Of a DNA stretch of 64,000 nucleotides, positions 38,143 through 49,219 are shown one piece after another. A program made the position numbers and the translations under genes. Position 1 is the first letter of the stretch. The number at the start of each line of letters is the position of its first letter. This DNA is from Antrihabitans cavernicola (lineage in GTDB: Bacteria > Actinomycetota > Actinomycetes > Mycobacteriales > Mycobacteriaceae), in contig NZ_VLNY01000004.1 in NCBI RefSeq assembly GCF_008297975.1, forward strand, positions 62,001 to 126,000. The letters are read 5' to 3'. The notes beneath the pieces were generated by a model. That model was not told the DNA's origin and did no database searches. It was given only the letters and a program-made list of their open reading frames with translations.

Positions 38143-38170
38143 TTGTTCACAATCGAGCAGTTTGTCCACA
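38143..38170 (+). promoter_or_regulatory. Two DnaA-box-like 9-mers upstream of the ssb-like gene
   Basis: TTGTTCACA (38143-38151) and TTGTCCACA (38162-38170), same orientation, 19 bp apart, 85-112 bases before the ssb-like start. The second is the consensus actinobacterial DnaA box; the first differs by one base. Confidence 0.55.
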
Positions 38171-38254
38171 GATTGGCCGCGCGCCGTATTTCGGTCGGTT
38201 GTCGGTTCACGCTTGGTGGCAGCGACGCACTCGGCGTCGCGTAAGGGGGCGGAC

Positions 38255-38707
38255 ATGTACGAGGCACACGCGGGAATCGTCGGAACGGTCATCACCAATC
38301 CGATCAAGCGGACCACGCCGAGCGGCGAGGAGGTGCTGAGCTTTCGGATGGCGAGCAACTCCCGCAGGCAGGACCGCGCGACCGGAGAATGGCTCGACGG
38401 CGGAACGCTGTACCTGACGGTCACGTGCTGGCGTCGGCTGGTCACCGGTGTGGGGGCGTCGATCATGCGGGGTGACCCGATCATCGCCTACGGGCAGTTG
38501 CGCACCAACGAATACACGACGCGCGACGGTGTCGAACGAGCCGATCTGGAAATGCGCGCCAGCGCCGTCGGCCCTGATCTGGCTCGATGCATCGTGAAGT
38601 TCGACAGGCCCAAGACGATCGAACTCGACATCACGTCGGTCGACAACGACGCCACCGCGGATTCGTCGGCGGAACGAGGCCGCGAGCAGGAGCCCGTAGC
38701 GGTATAG
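38255..38707 (+). CDS. Single-stranded DNA-binding protein paralogue (SsbB-like)
   Basis: 150 residues with an OB-fold of the bacterial SSB family: 'GIVGTVITNPIKRTTPSGEEVLSFRMASNSRR' and 'GDPIIAYGQLRTNEYTTRDGVERADLEMRASAVGPDL'. It lacks the acidic DDDIPF-type tail needed to recruit replication partners, ending instead in 'EPVAV', so it is the secondary SSB paralogue (Rv2478c-like), not the essential Ssb. ATG 38255 follows AAGGGGGCGG. Position before ettA and gdh matches mycobacteria. Two DnaA-box-like sites lie upstream. Confidence 0.92.
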   Translation: MYEAHAGIVGTVITNPIKRTTPSGEEVLSFRMASNSRRQDRATGEWLDGGTLYLTVTCWRRLVTGVGASIMRGDPIIAYGQLRTNEYTTRDGVERADLEMRASAVGPDLARCIVKFDRPKTIELDITSVDNDATADSSAERGREQEPVAV

Positions 38708-38752
38708 GCGGCGCGTTGGGACCGACCGATCGGCACCGATAGGCTGGTCGCC

Positions 38753-40432
<1,680 letters not shown>

Positions 40433-40441
40433 CTTCAGCGG

Positions 40442-40461
40442 GGCGAGCGAAGCGACGGGGG
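40442..40461 (+). repeat. 20-bp dispersed repeat, copy 1
   Basis: GGCGAGCGAAGCGACGGGGG between ettA and the thioesterase gene. The identical 20-mer occurs on the minus strand inside pepN (53756-53775). Related GCGAGCGAAGCG-type words are frequent in intergenic DNA of rhodococci and mycobacteria. Confidence 0.6.
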
Positions 40462-40471
40462 CATTGACACT

Positions 40472-40894
40472 GTGGGTAAGACGTTCACCTGTGAGATCGG
40501 GATCAGGTGGGGCGATTCCGATCGACTAGGTCATGTCAACAACACCAAATACTTCGAGTACGCGCAGGAATCGCGGGTCCGCTTCTACGCCGAATGTGGC
40601 TTCAAGAGAGGCGGACTCGCGAATCATTCGGTGGTGTTGCGGCAGACATCGATGGAGTTCATCCGGCCGCTGACGGACAAGTCCGGACCGTTGAGCATCG
40701 AGACGGTGGTGCGCAGCATCGGTGGATCGTCGTATTCGATGACGCACACCATGGCCGATGTCGACGGCGTCTTATGTGCGGTTGCGAGCGTTGTCATGGT
40801 CGGTTTCGATGCACACACGCAGACCTCGCGAACGCTCGGCGAGAGCGAGCGTGCGGCACTCGCCGACTACCTGGTGGATGGCTCCGCTCCCTGA
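40472..40894 (+). CDS. Acyl-CoA thioesterase, 4-hydroxybenzoyl-CoA thioesterase-like hotdog
   Basis: 140 residues from GTG 40472. The hotdog-fold signature 'IRWGDSDRLGHVNNTKYFEYAQESR' contains the conserved Asp (GDSD) and His-Val-Asn motif of the YbgC/4HBT group. Substrate unknown; the small size and soluble nature fit short or aryl acyl-CoA. It lies between ettA and gdh and is a paralogue in type of the second hotdog protein at 45892. The start follows the 20-bp repeat, so it may have its own promoter or be read through from ettA. Confidence 0.9.
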   Translation: MGKTFTCEIGIRWGDSDRLGHVNNTKYFEYAQESRVRFYAECGFKRGGLANHSVVLRQTSMEFIRPLTDKSGPLSIETVVRSIGGSSYSMTHTMADVDGVLCAVASVVMVGFDAHTQTSRTLGESERAALADYLVDGSAP

Positions 40895-40981
40895 CCGGAA
40901 AGGCCCACTTCCCGACTGTTCACGCGACTAGTGTCGAGGGCGCGCCAAAAGCGAGTCGAGCAGATCGGAGAGTGGGCTGAA

Positions 40982-43900
40982 ATGACCGCGTCACCAGGGG
41001 TATCCGACACCGAGTGGGCGAAGCTGCCCGCTGCGCTACGTGCGGACCTGGACAAACTCGAGGAAGCCTATTTCCGGCACGTGGATGCCGGGGATGCCGA
41101 GTGCGCGGTTGCCGCGTCGTCGGCCGATGTGTTCCGCGAGCATGTGGAACTCGGCATGGTTCGGCGCGAGGGTGTCGCGGTGTCGCGGGTGTATCGGCCG
41201 GAATCCGGGTCCGATCTCGGTGCGGCAGTACAGATCGTCACCGACGACATGCCGTTGCTGGTGGAGTCCGTGACGTCGACGTTGTCGCGCTACGGCGTGA
41301 CGCTCAGCGAAGTCATTCACCCGATCTTCGAAGTAACGCGCGGCACCGACGGAACGCTGACGCACATCTCGGCACACGAGGTGGATCATCGGGGCGGCGG
41401 CGGGTCGGACGGGAAGCTCGAATCCTGGATGCATCTGCAGCTTCACCCCGCTACCGACGCGGCCGTTCTCGACGAGATCGAGACGGCAATCCCCGATGTG
41501 CTCGCCGATGTCCGGCAGGTGGTCGGCGACACCGAAGCGATGCGCAAGGTCCAACACGATCTTGCCGACGAACTCGACCTGGCCGCGAAGAAGGGAGCGA
41601 GCGGCTACCCGGCCGAAGAACTGACCGAATGCGCAAACCTGTTGCGCTGGTTGGCCGAAGGCCATTACACGGTGTTGGGGTACAGCCGATTCGAACTCGA
41701 CGGCTCTAATACGTCGGGCTCTCGCGAGCAAGCGGTCGGGACGACGGGTCTCGGCCTGATGCGACCGGAGGTGCGGTCGGCGCCGCACGACTTGCCGGTC
41801 CCGGTGTCCAGCAAGGATCGCCCGCTGCTGGTGCTCACGCAAGGGTCTGTCCCCGCGACGGTGCATCGGTCGGTTTACCCCTATTTCGTGGGTGTCGCGG
41901 TGTTCGACACCGCAGGCAACGTAGTGGGCGAGCACCTGTTCGTCGGAGTGTTCACCGTGACCGCGTTGCACGAGAACGTCCTCGACATTCCGGTGATCGA
42001 GGGCCGAGTGCGGCACGTCATCGAGCGAGCAGGCTTCGACATCAACTCGTTCTCCGGGCAGGCGATGCTGGAGGTCATCCAGTCGTTCCCCCGGACCGAA
42101 CTGTTCTCCTCGGACGCCGAAGCGTTGTTCACCACCACGTCGTCGGTACTCAACGTCGGTCTGCGCCGCCAGGTTCGGCTGTTCCTGCGCGAGGACTCGT
42201 TCGGCCGATTCGTGTCCTGCCTGGTCTACCTGCCGCGTGATCGCTACACCACCCGGGTGCGCCTCGAAATGCAGGACATTCTGGTTCGTGAGCTGGGCGG
42301 CACATCCATCGAGTATTCGGCGCGAGTCACCGAATCCGATTTGGCCAACGTGCATTTCACAGTTCGACGCTCGGACGAAGACGTCGCGACCGCGGTCGAC
42401 ACGTCGGAGTCGAATCGTCAACGCATCCAGGAACTCCTCGCTCAGGCCAGCCGGACGTGGGACGACTATCTGGGCGACGAGGTCGCGACCATGCCGTCGG
42501 TGCTGCCGACGCTCGCACAGCACTACGCCGACGCGTTCCCGGAGGGCTACAAGCAAGACTTCGAGCCACGTCGCGCACTCGCCGACATCGTTCGGCTGGA
42601 AAAGCTCGACGAGGGTGCAATCGATCTGTACCTGTATCGAAATCAGCAGGCGGACAAGGGGCACTGGCGCTTCACCCTCTACATCGGTGGCGCCGGGGTG
42701 TCGCTGAGCCAGGTGCTTCCGGTGCTGCAGAGCCTCGGCGTCGAGGTGCTCGATGAGCGCCCGTATCAGGTGAGTCCGTTGGGCGGCCAGGAACGCTGGA
42801 TATACGACTTCGGTTTGGTCGCAACACCGGAACTGCTTCGCGGCTCGCTGGATCAGGACATGGACTCGTCGTTGCTCGAGAAGGTCGGCCCCACCGAGGC
42901 CGAGCTGGGTCTGCAATCGCGGTTCACCGAGGCGTTCGGTGCCGTGTGGCACGGACTTGCCGAGGCAGACAGCTTCAACGAACTGGTGCTGCGCGCCGGC
43001 CTGCATTGGCGCGAGGCCGCCATGCTGCGTGCCTACGCGAAATACTTGCGGCAGGCCAACTTTCCGTACAGCCACGCCAACATCGCGCGCGTGTTGCTGA
43101 CCAATCCGGATACCGCCCGGCTGTTCGTCGAACTCTTCGATGCCATGTTCGATCCCGACGCGGCGTCGAGTGAGCATGCGCTGGCGATAGAAGGACAACT
43201 GCGGACCAGAATCGACGAAGTGGTCAGCCTCGACGTCGACCGCATTCTGCGCGCGATACTCGGTCTCATCAAGGCGACTCTGCGCACAAACTACTTCGTG
43301 CTCGATGCCGCCGGCGCGTCCAAGCCGTTTCTGTCCTTCAAGGTGGAGCCGCGCGAAATCGCGGAGCTCCCGAAACCCAAACCGCAGTTCGAAATCTTCG
43401 TGTATTCGCCGCGAGTGGAGGGCGTGCATCTACGGTTTGGCCCGGTGGCCCGCGGTGGTCTGCGGTGGTCCGATCGCCAGGAGGACTTCCGAACGGAGGT
43501 CCTGGGTTTGGTGAAGGCGCAGGCAGTGAAGAACGCCGTGATCGTGCCGGTCGGCGCGAAAGGTGGCTTCGTCGTGAAGAATCCGCCTGCGCCGACGGAC
43601 GACGCGGCGGCGGACCGCCAGGCGTTCCGCGACGAAGGCATTGCGTGCTACCGGCTGTTCATCTCCGGACTGCTCGACATCACGGACAACGTGGATCGGG
43701 TCAGCGGCGCTGCGGTTGCGCCTACGCGGGTGGTGCGCCGCGACGGCGACGACACTTATCTGGTTGTTGCCGCGGACAAAGGCACGGCGACGTTCTCCGA
43801 TATCGCCAACGGTGTGGCGCTGGACTATGGTTTCTGGCTCGGTGACGCCTTCGCGTCCGGCGGCTCCGTCGGCTACGACCACAAAGCGATGGGCATCACG

Positions 43901-45895
43901 GCGAAGGGCGCGTGGGAAAGCGTCAAACGTCATTTCCGAGAGATGGACATCGACACCCAGTCCCAGGAATTCACTGTGGTGGGTGTCGGCGACATGAGCG
44001 GTGACGTGTTCGGCAACGGCATGCTGCTCAGCGAACACATCCGACTGGTCGCCGCATTCGATCACCGACACATCTTCTTGGATCCCAATCCTGTTGCGGC
44101 TCCGGCATTTGCGGAGCGCAAACGTATGTTCGCGCTGCCACGGTCGTCCTGGGCCGACTACGACACGTCGTTGATCAGCGAGGGCGGCGGCGTCTGGGAC
44201 AAGACGCGAAAGTCCATTCCCATCAGCCAGCAGGCGCAGGTTGCGCTGGGGTTGGGGCCCGACGTGACATCGCTGTCACCCCCGGAAATGGTTAAGGCGA
44301 TCCTGCTGGCGCCGGTCGACCTGCTGTGGAACGGGGGTATCGGCACCTACATCAAGGCAGGTACCGAGGCCAACGCGGACGTGGGCGACAAGTCCAACGA
44401 CGCAGTTCGTGTGAACGGCAAGGACATCCGCGCCCGGGTGATCGGCGAAGGCGGCAACCTGGGTGCCACCGCCCTCGGCAGGATCGAATTCTGCGAAAAC
44501 GGCGGCAAGATGAATACCGACGCCCTCGACAACTCCGCGGGTGTGGACTGCTCCGACCACGAAGTGAACATCAAGGTGCTCCTCGACCGACTGGTCAGCA
44601 GTGGCGAACTCGCCGAGGCGGACCGAAATCCGTTGCTGGCGTCCATGACCGACGAAGTGTCGAGGTTGGTGCTCGACGACAACATCTCGCAGAACTATCT
44701 GATGGGCCTCTCGCGTGCCGACGCCGCCGCGATGCTGAGCGTTCATCGGCGCGTAATCGGGGACCTGGAGCGCAATCACGGACTCGACCGAGAGTTGGAA
44801 GCGCTGCCGTCGGAGGTGGAGATCGCCAAGCGGCTGCAGGAGTCGCGAGGCCTCACCTCGCCGGAACTGTCGAACCTGATGGCGCACGTGAAGTTGGCGC
44901 TCAAGGACGACCTGCTCGCCAGTGAGCTGACCGAAATCGAGGTGTTCGCCAGGCGCCTCCCTGTGTATTTCCCTGTGCCGCTGCGTGATCGGTTTGCCAA
45001 AGCGATCAAAGCGCATCCGCTGCGCAGGCAGATCGTGGCAACGATGCTCGCGAATCAGGCAATCGATCTCGGCGGCATCACCTACGCGTTCCGCTTGCTC
45101 GAGGAGGCGGGGGCAAGCAGCACCGACTCGATCCGTGCGTACACGGCTGCGGTGGACATCTACGATCTGCATTCGATGTGGAACACCATCCGAAGCGCCG
45201 ATGTGTCCGCATCGATCGCGGACGAGTTGGAACTCGAGACCAAGCGCATGCTCGATCGTGTGTCGCGGTGGTTGCTGACCAATCGACCGCAGCCGATCGC
45301 GGTCGGCGCCGAGATCAACAGGTACGGCAGGGGAGTGCGTGAACTCGCGCCGCTGGTGCCCAGTTGGTTGAAGGGTCATCGCTCGTCGAATCAAGAAGAT
45401 CGGGCGGCGTCGATCATCGAACGTGGAGCGCCACGCGACCTTTCGCTGCAAGTTTTCGGATTGCTCGATCTGTACCCGCTGCTCGACATCATCGACATTG
45501 CGGACATCACCAACAGCGAGGGTGTGGAAGTCGGCGAGCTGTACTACGCCCTCGACGGTCACCTCGGCGTCGACTGGCTGCTCACCGCGGTGTCACACCT
45601 CGAGCGCGGCGATCGTTGGCATGCCCTGGCGCGCTTGGCATTACGTGACGATTTGTACGGCTCGCTGCGATCGTTGACGCTGGACGTGCTGGTCGCCGGC
45701 GACCCGGATGAGTCGCCGGAAGACAAGATCGCATACTGGGAGTCGACAAATCAGTCCCGGCTCGGCCGAGCCAGGACGGCACTGACGGAGATTTTCGAGT
45801 CCGGCACCCACGACCTGGCAACGCTTTCCGTAGCCGCGCGACAGATCAGAAGCATGGTGAGCGGGGTCGGCTCCCAATCGGAGGTATCGCGTTGA
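40982..45895 (+). CDS. gdh: NAD-specific glutamate dehydrogenase, 180-kDa class
   Basis: Deaminates glutamate to 2-oxoglutarate. 1637 residues from ATG 40982 (GGAGAG upstream), the large L_180 class of actinobacteria and pseudomonads (Rv2476c). The long N-terminal half carries ACT-like regulatory regions (for example 'DMPLLVESVTSTLSRYGVTLSEVIHPIFEV' around 90-115). The catalytic part starts near 820: 'FGPVARGGLRWSDRQEDFR', 'VPVGAKGGFVVK' with the active-site Lys, 'GVGDMSGDVFGNGML' and 'VIGEGGNLGATALGRI' of the Rossmann domain. In mycobacteria this enzyme is inhibited by unphosphorylated GarA; no GarA gene is in the window. It overlaps the next gene by 4 bases. Confidence 0.97.
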   Translation: MTASPGVSDTEWAKLPAALRADLDKLEEAYFRHVDAGDAECAVAASSADVFREHVELGMVRREGVAVSRVYRPESGSDLGAAVQIVTDDMPLLVESVTSTLSRYGVTLSEVIHPIFEVTRGTDGTLTHISAHEVDHRGGGGSDGKLESWMHLQLHPATDAAVLDEIETAIPDVLADVRQVVGDTEAMRKVQHDLADELDLAAKKGASGYPAEELTECANLLRWLAEGHYTVLGYSRFELDGSNTSGSREQAVGTTGLGLMRPEVRSAPHDLPVPVSSKDRPLLVLTQGSVPATVHRSVYPYFVGVAVFDTAGNVVGEHLFVGVFTVTALHENVLDIPVIEGRVRHVIERAGFDINSFSGQAMLEVIQSFPRTELFSSDAEALFTTTSSVLNVGLRRQVRLFLREDSFGRFVSCLVYLPRDRYTTRVRLEMQDILVRELGGTSIEYSARVTESDLANVHFTVRRSDEDVATAVDTSESNRQRIQELLAQASRTWDDYLGDEVATMPSVLPTLAQHYADAFPEGYKQDFEPRRALADIVRLEKLDEGAIDLYLYRNQQADKGHWRFTLYIGGAGVSLSQVLPVLQSLGVEVLDERPYQVSPLGGQERWIYDFGLVATPELLRGSLDQDMDSSLLEKVGPTEAELGLQSRFTEAFGAVWHGLAEADSFNELVLRAGLHWREAAMLRAYAKYLRQANFPYSHANIARVLLTNPDTARLFVELFDAMFDPDAASSEHALAIEGQLRTRIDEVVSLDVDRILRAILGLIKATLRTNYFVLDAAGASKPFLSFKVEPREIAELPKPKPQFEIFVYSPRVEGVHLRFGPVARGGLRWSDRQEDFRTEVLGLVKAQAVKNAVIVPVGAKGGFVVKNPPAPTDDAAADRQAFRDEGIACYRLFISGLLDITDNVDRVSGAAVAPTRVVRRDGDDTYLVVAADKGTATFSDIANGVALDYGFWLGDAFASGGSVGYDHKAMGITAKGAWESVKRHFREMDIDTQSQEFTVVGVGDMSGDVFGNGMLLSEHIRLVAAFDHRHIFLDPNPVAAPAFAERKRMFALPRSSWADYDTSLISEGGGVWDKTRKSIPISQQAQVALGLGPDVTSLSPPEMVKAILLAPVDLLWNGGIGTYIKAGTEANADVGDKSNDAVRVNGKDIRARVIGEGGNLGATALGRIEFCENGGKMNTDALDNSAGVDCSDHEVNIKVLLDRLVSSGELAEADRNPLLASMTDEVSRLVLDDNISQNYLMGLSRADAAAMLSVHRRVIGDLERNHGLDRELEALPSEVEIAKRLQESRGLTSPELSNLMAHVKLALKDDLLASELTEIEVFARRLPVYFPVPLRDRFAKAIKAHPLRRQIVATMLANQAIDLGGITYAFRLLEEAGASSTDSIRAYTAAVDIYDLHSMWNTIRSADVSASIADELELETKRMLDRVSRWLLTNRPQPIAVGAEINRYGRGVRELAPLVPSWLKGHRSSNQEDRAASIIERGAPRDLSLQVFGLLDLYPLLDIIDIADITNSEGVEVGELYYALDGHLGVDWLLTAVSHLERGDRWHALARLALRDDLYGSLRSLTLDVLVAGDPDESPEDKIAYWESTNQSRLGRARTALTEIFESGTHDLATLSVAARQIRSMVSGVGSQSEVSR

Positions 45896-46335
45896 CGCAG
45901 GAGCACCAAGCGAATCCACCGTTCGGTTTTCACACCAAGGTGGAGGTTCGCTGGTCCGACATGGACGCGTTCCAGCACATCAACCATGCCCGCATGGTGA
46001 CACTGCTGGAAGAAGCGCGCATTCCGTGGCTCTTCTACGACGACCGGCCGACCAAAGGATTGCGTGAGGGCGCGGTGCTGGTGGACCTGCACGTTCAGTA
46101 CAAAGGGCAATTGCGCCACGACGACACGCCGCTCGACATCGTCATGTGGGTGGACCGGCTGCGGGCGGTGGATTTCACTGTCGGATACGAGGTTCGGCCT
46201 GCAGGTGCGCCTGCGGACTCTGCGCCGGGCGTGACGGCAACGACGCAGATCGCGGCCTTCGACATGAAAGGCCAACGCCTGCGCCGCTTCTCGCCGGAGG
46301 AGAAGGCCTACTTGGAGAGCTGGAAGCGTGAATGA
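45892..46335 (+). CDS. Acyl-CoA thioesterase, hotdog fold (Rv2475c-like)
   Basis: 147 residues from TTG 45892, coupled to gdh (TTGA overlap) with GGAGGT 6 bases before. 'VRWSDMDAFQHINHARMVTLLEEAR' has the Asp and His-Ile-Asn of YbgC-type thioesterases. The middle ('VLVDLHVQYKGQLRHDDTPL') is the usual beta-sheet. Its conserved coupling to gdh in mycobacteria and here suggests a related physiological role, but none is known. It overlaps the next gene by 8 bases. Confidence 0.9.
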   Translation: MTQEHQANPPFGFHTKVEVRWSDMDAFQHINHARMVTLLEEARIPWLFYDDRPTKGLREGAVLVDLHVQYKGQLRHDDTPLDIVMWVDRLRAVDFTVGYEVRPAGAPADSAPGVTATTQIAAFDMKGQRLRRFSPEEKAYLESWKRE

Positions 46336-46993
46336 ACGCTTTCTTGTCATCGGCGATCCTGCCGAACGGGAAAATCTCTCCTCTTTCGTGAGCAGGGCCC
46401 TCCGGCTCGACGAGGCTGTGGTGGTCCGGCTGCGTCGCCGCAGTGAAGAACAGTTCGAGGCGTGGGCTACAACAGGATTCGACACCTTGGCGTCAAGAGT
46501 GATCGGCGGCGAGCTGAACCCGCGCGACACCACCGTCGCAGGCGACGCGCTTCGGCTGGGACTCGGTGCGCCGAAAGACGATCCGATCCCGCTCGGGTAT
46601 TCGATGGACTCGGCGTGGCGCGGAGCCTTACCGCCCGACACCGGCTTCACCCACATCGACGATCTGCCTGCACGCGCCCTCGTCGAACTCGCCCAGCGCG
46701 GTGTCGCGCTTGCCAAGGAACACGGCAGCAATCAAGGCCCGCCGGTGTCGCTGCTCGATCAGGAAGTGGTGGAGGTGACTGGCGCCGGCGACAACGTCGG
46801 GATCAGCATGCGCGTCGTTTTCGCCTTGACCGCAATGGGATTCATCCCCGGCGGCGACGACGTGCAGCGGATAGACGCCGCCGAGTTGGTGCGCGTACGG
46901 GCGACCAAGTCCTGGTTGCGGCTGGACGCGCGGTTCGGGTCGGTCAACAAGCGTCGTGGCGGCGACATCCCATTGCTGGTCGGCCCGCCCTGA
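46328..46993 (+). CDS. Conserved hypothetical protein in the gdh operon (Rv2474c-like), 221 aa
   Basis: Third gene of the gdh cluster, starting at ATG 46328 inside the end of the thioesterase gene. No signal or membrane segment. Recognisable features are 'IGDPAERENLSSFVSRALRLDEAVVVRLRRR' at the N-terminus, a Gly/Asp-rich centre, and a basic C-terminus ('NKRRGGDIPLLVGPP'). Only the position-conserved mycobacterial homologue is recalled; it has no assigned function. The gene ends 35 bases from the convergent aglA stop, with a 25-bp tandem duplication between. Confidence 0.8.
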   Translation: MNERFLVIGDPAERENLSSFVSRALRLDEAVVVRLRRRSEEQFEAWATTGFDTLASRVIGGELNPRDTTVAGDALRLGLGAPKDDPIPLGYSMDSAWRGALPPDTGFTHIDDLPARALVELAQRGVALAKEHGSNQGPPVSLLDQEVVEVTGAGDNVGISMRVVFALTAMGFIPGGDDVQRIDAAELVRVRATKSWLRLDARFGSVNKRRGGDIPLLVGPP

Positions 46994-46999
46994 GAAGCA

Positions 47000-47048
47000 G
47001 TGTCAGACCAGCCACGCCGCGGCTGTGTCAGACCAGCCACGCCGCGGC
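47000..47048. repeat. 25-bp tandem duplication spanning the aglA stop codon
   Basis: Two nearly abutting copies (23 of 25 bases shown exact at 47001-47023 and 47026-47048, period 25). The distal copy holds the aglA C-terminal codons and stop; the proximal copy repeats them beyond the stop, so the last residues 'AAAWLV' and the TGA are duplicated in the 3' flank. Confidence 0.85.
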
Positions 47049-48626
47049 GTTGGGCGGCAGTTGGCCGCCTTCGACGTGCGTGCTCGCGAGCAGCAATTCG
47101 CCCGGCGGCAGCGGAATCGGCGCCGACGTCGTATTGAGTGCGCAGATCAAGCCGCCACGTCGTCGGAACGCGAGACACCCGGCTGGGCTGCCGTACCAAT
47201 CGATTTCGGCACCCGAGAATTCCGGCCGCATCGCTCGGAGTTCGATGGCCATCCGGTAGAGCGACAGGGTGGACGCCACGTCTTCCAACTGTGCCTCGAC
47301 CGTCAAGGCCGCCCACTCGGCAGGGATGGGCAACCACGACTTCGCCGCCGTCGTGAAACCGAACGGAGGCTCGGAGCCCTCCCACGGAATGGGGACCCGG
47401 CAGCCGTCGCGCCCACGTTCGGTGTGCCCGGAGCGCTCCCATACCGGATCCTGGAGTACGTCGTCGGGCAGATCCACGTTGGGCAGCCCCAACTCGGAGC
47501 CGTTGTACAGGAAGGCCGATCCCGGTAGTGCCAACTCCACCAACGCCATAGCCCGGGCGCGCTCGACGCCGACGGTGCCGCCGCCGTAGCGGGTGACTTC
47601 GCGCTCCACGTCGTGATTCGACAACGTCCAGGTGGGAGTGCCCTCCTCCGGTGCGACGGCTGCGATGGAGTTCTCGATCGCCGCGCGCACGTCTTCGGCG
47701 ACGTAGCCGGTTTCGGCAAGCCGGAAATTGAATGCCATGTGCAGTTCGTCCGGCCGGACGTAGCGGGCGAAGCGCTCGTTGTCGTCCACCCACACCTCGC
47801 CGACGGAAACCGCACCGGGGAACTCGTCGATCACCTTGCGGATGTTGCGGTGGATCTCGTGGACGCCGTCGTTGTCGAAGCGCAGATCGTTGTCGCTGTG
47901 GCCGAGCAGCTTGCTGTCGATGAGGTCGACGTCCGGCAGGCCTTCCGGCTTCGCCATGCCGTGCGCTACGTCGATACGAAACCCGTCGACCCCGCGACCC
48001 AACCAGAAACGCAGTGTCGTCGCGAGGTCGTCCATGACCTCCGGGTTGTCCCAGTTCAAGTCCGGCTGCTCGGGAGCGAAGATGTGGAGGTACCACTGTC
48101 CGGGGGTGCCGTGCGAGTCGGTGGTGCGGGTCCACGCCGGCCCACCGAAGATGCTGGGCCAGTTGTTCGGCGGTGTCGCCCCGTCGGGACCCTTGCCGTC
48201 ACGGAAGATGTAGCGGGCGCGCTCCGGGCTGCCCGGTGCGGCGGCGAGTGCAGCCGCGAACCACGGATGCTCGACGCTGGTGTGATTGGGTACCACGTCC
48301 ATCACAACGCGGATCTGGCGCGAATGTGCCTCGGAGATCAGGGTTTCCATGATGGCGAGATTGCCGAACAATGGGTCGATGTCGCGGGGATCGGCTACGT
48401 CGTACCCGCCGTCGGCCATCGGTGAGCGCATGACCGGGCACAGCCAGATCGCGTCGACACCGAGCAGTTCGAGGTAGCCGAGCTTGTCACGGACACCGGC
48501 AAGGTCGCCGGTGCCGTCGCCGTTCGCGTCCGAGAAGGAACGTGGGTACACCTGATAGAAGATGGCGTTCTTCCACCACGATTCGGCGTCCGCGGCAACC
48601 GCCGGCGCATTCACAGGTTCCGTCAC
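47028..48626 (-). CDS. aglA: Alpha-glucosidase, GH13 family
   Basis: Hydrolyses alpha-glucosidic bonds of maltose, isomaltose or trehalose-like sugars. 532 residues from GTG 48626. A GH13 (beta/alpha)8 barrel with VVPNHTS (111-117), nucleophile Asp219 in 'GFRIDVAHGM', acid/base Glu277 in 'GEVWV', and Asp338 in 'SNHDVER'. 'FYQVYPRSFSDANGDGTGDL' is the opening of the oligo-1,6-glucosidase/alpha-glucosidase subfamily. No signal peptide, so cytosolic. Order beside glbO is as in mycobacteria (Rv2471-Rv2470). The 3' end lies in a tandem duplication. Confidence 0.94.
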   Translation of the reverse strand: MTEPVNAPAVAADAESWWKNAIFYQVYPRSFSDANGDGTGDLAGVRDKLGYLELLGVDAIWLCPVMRSPMADGGYDVADPRDIDPLFGNLAIMETLISEAHSRQIRVVMDVVPNHTSVEHPWFAAALAAAPGSPERARYIFRDGKGPDGATPPNNWPSIFGGPAWTRTTDSHGTPGQWYLHIFAPEQPDLNWDNPEVMDDLATTLRFWLGRGVDGFRIDVAHGMAKPEGLPDVDLIDSKLLGHSDNDLRFDNDGVHEIHRNIRKVIDEFPGAVSVGEVWVDDNERFARYVRPDELHMAFNFRLAETGYVAEDVRAAIENSIAAVAPEEGTPTWTLSNHDVEREVTRYGGGTVGVERARAMALVELALPGSAFLYNGSELGLPNVDLPDDVLQDPVWERSGHTERGRDGCRVPIPWEGSEPPFGFTTAAKSWLPIPAEWAALTVEAQLEDVASTLSLYRMAIELRAMRPEFSGAEIDWYGSPAGCLAFRRRGGLICALNTTSAPIPLPPGELLLASTHVEGGQLPPNAAAWLV

Positions 48627-48714
48627 AACTGGTCATAGTGCCAAACGCGGTCGCACTCTTCGACACGTAGGGGGTTCGGGCATGTCTGCGCGGACAACCG
48701 GCAGCCAGGTCAGC

Positions 48715-49119
48715 TCAGAACGGCGAGTTCACCATCGATTGGGCAGCCATCTCCATGTAGTCGGTCAACGCTCGTCGGTGTTGTTCGTCGAGGGTCTGCG
48801 CATCTATGGACGCGATCGCGACATGCATGCAGCGAAGCCACGCGTCACGTTCGAGCGGTCCGATTCGAAACGGTTGATGGCGCATCCGTAAACGAGGGTG
48901 GCCACGTTCTTCGGAGTAGGTCCGCGGTCCGCCCCAATACTGCTCGAGAAACATGCGAAATCGCCGCTCGGCAGGTCCGAGATCTTCTTCCGGGTACAGC
49001 GGTCGCACGATCTCGTCGTGCTCCACTTCTTCGTAGAACCGAGAGACCAGCCGTCGAAACGTCTCTGCCCCGCCGACAGCCTCGTAGAAAGTCTGTTCTG
49101 CGTCACTCATTCGCGTCAT
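48715..49119 (-). CDS. glbO: Group II truncated haemoglobin (trHbO)
   Basis: Haem protein binding O2/NO, thought to support respiration and redox defence. 134 residues from ATG 49119 (Met4 is an alternative). All group II marks align with M. tuberculosis trHbO with an offset of six: Tyr29 (B10), Tyr42 (CD1), proximal His81 (F8, 'MRHQPFRIG') and Trp94 (G8). The upstream region holds a small palindrome (49220-49235) shared with the divergent HNH gene. It is followed 88 bases later by aglA on the same strand. Confidence 0.96.
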   Translation of the reverse strand: MTRMSDAEQTFYEAVGGAETFRRLVSRFYEEVEHDEIVRPLYPEEDLGPAERRFRMFLEQYWGGPRTYSEERGHPRLRMRHQPFRIGPLERDAWLRCMHVAIASIDAQTLDEQHRRALTDYMEMAAQSMVNSPF

Positions 49120-49219
49120 CTACCTCACGGTTGCGGTTCGCCTCATTGTGCCCGCCAGTCGGACGTCGCCTCGAGTCACCCGTTGTTCATCGAATATCGA
49201 TGCAACTTCGAACGAAATT

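Noticed and set aside
38143-38170. DnaA-box-like sites as a replication origin
   Set aside because: Only two boxes, no AT-rich unwinding region, and no dnaA, dnaN or parAB genes nearby; a regulatory role for ssb is more plausible.
41036-43429. 797-codon minus-strand open frame inside gdh
   Set aside because: Shadow of the glutamate dehydrogenase gene; no motifs and no ribosome site.
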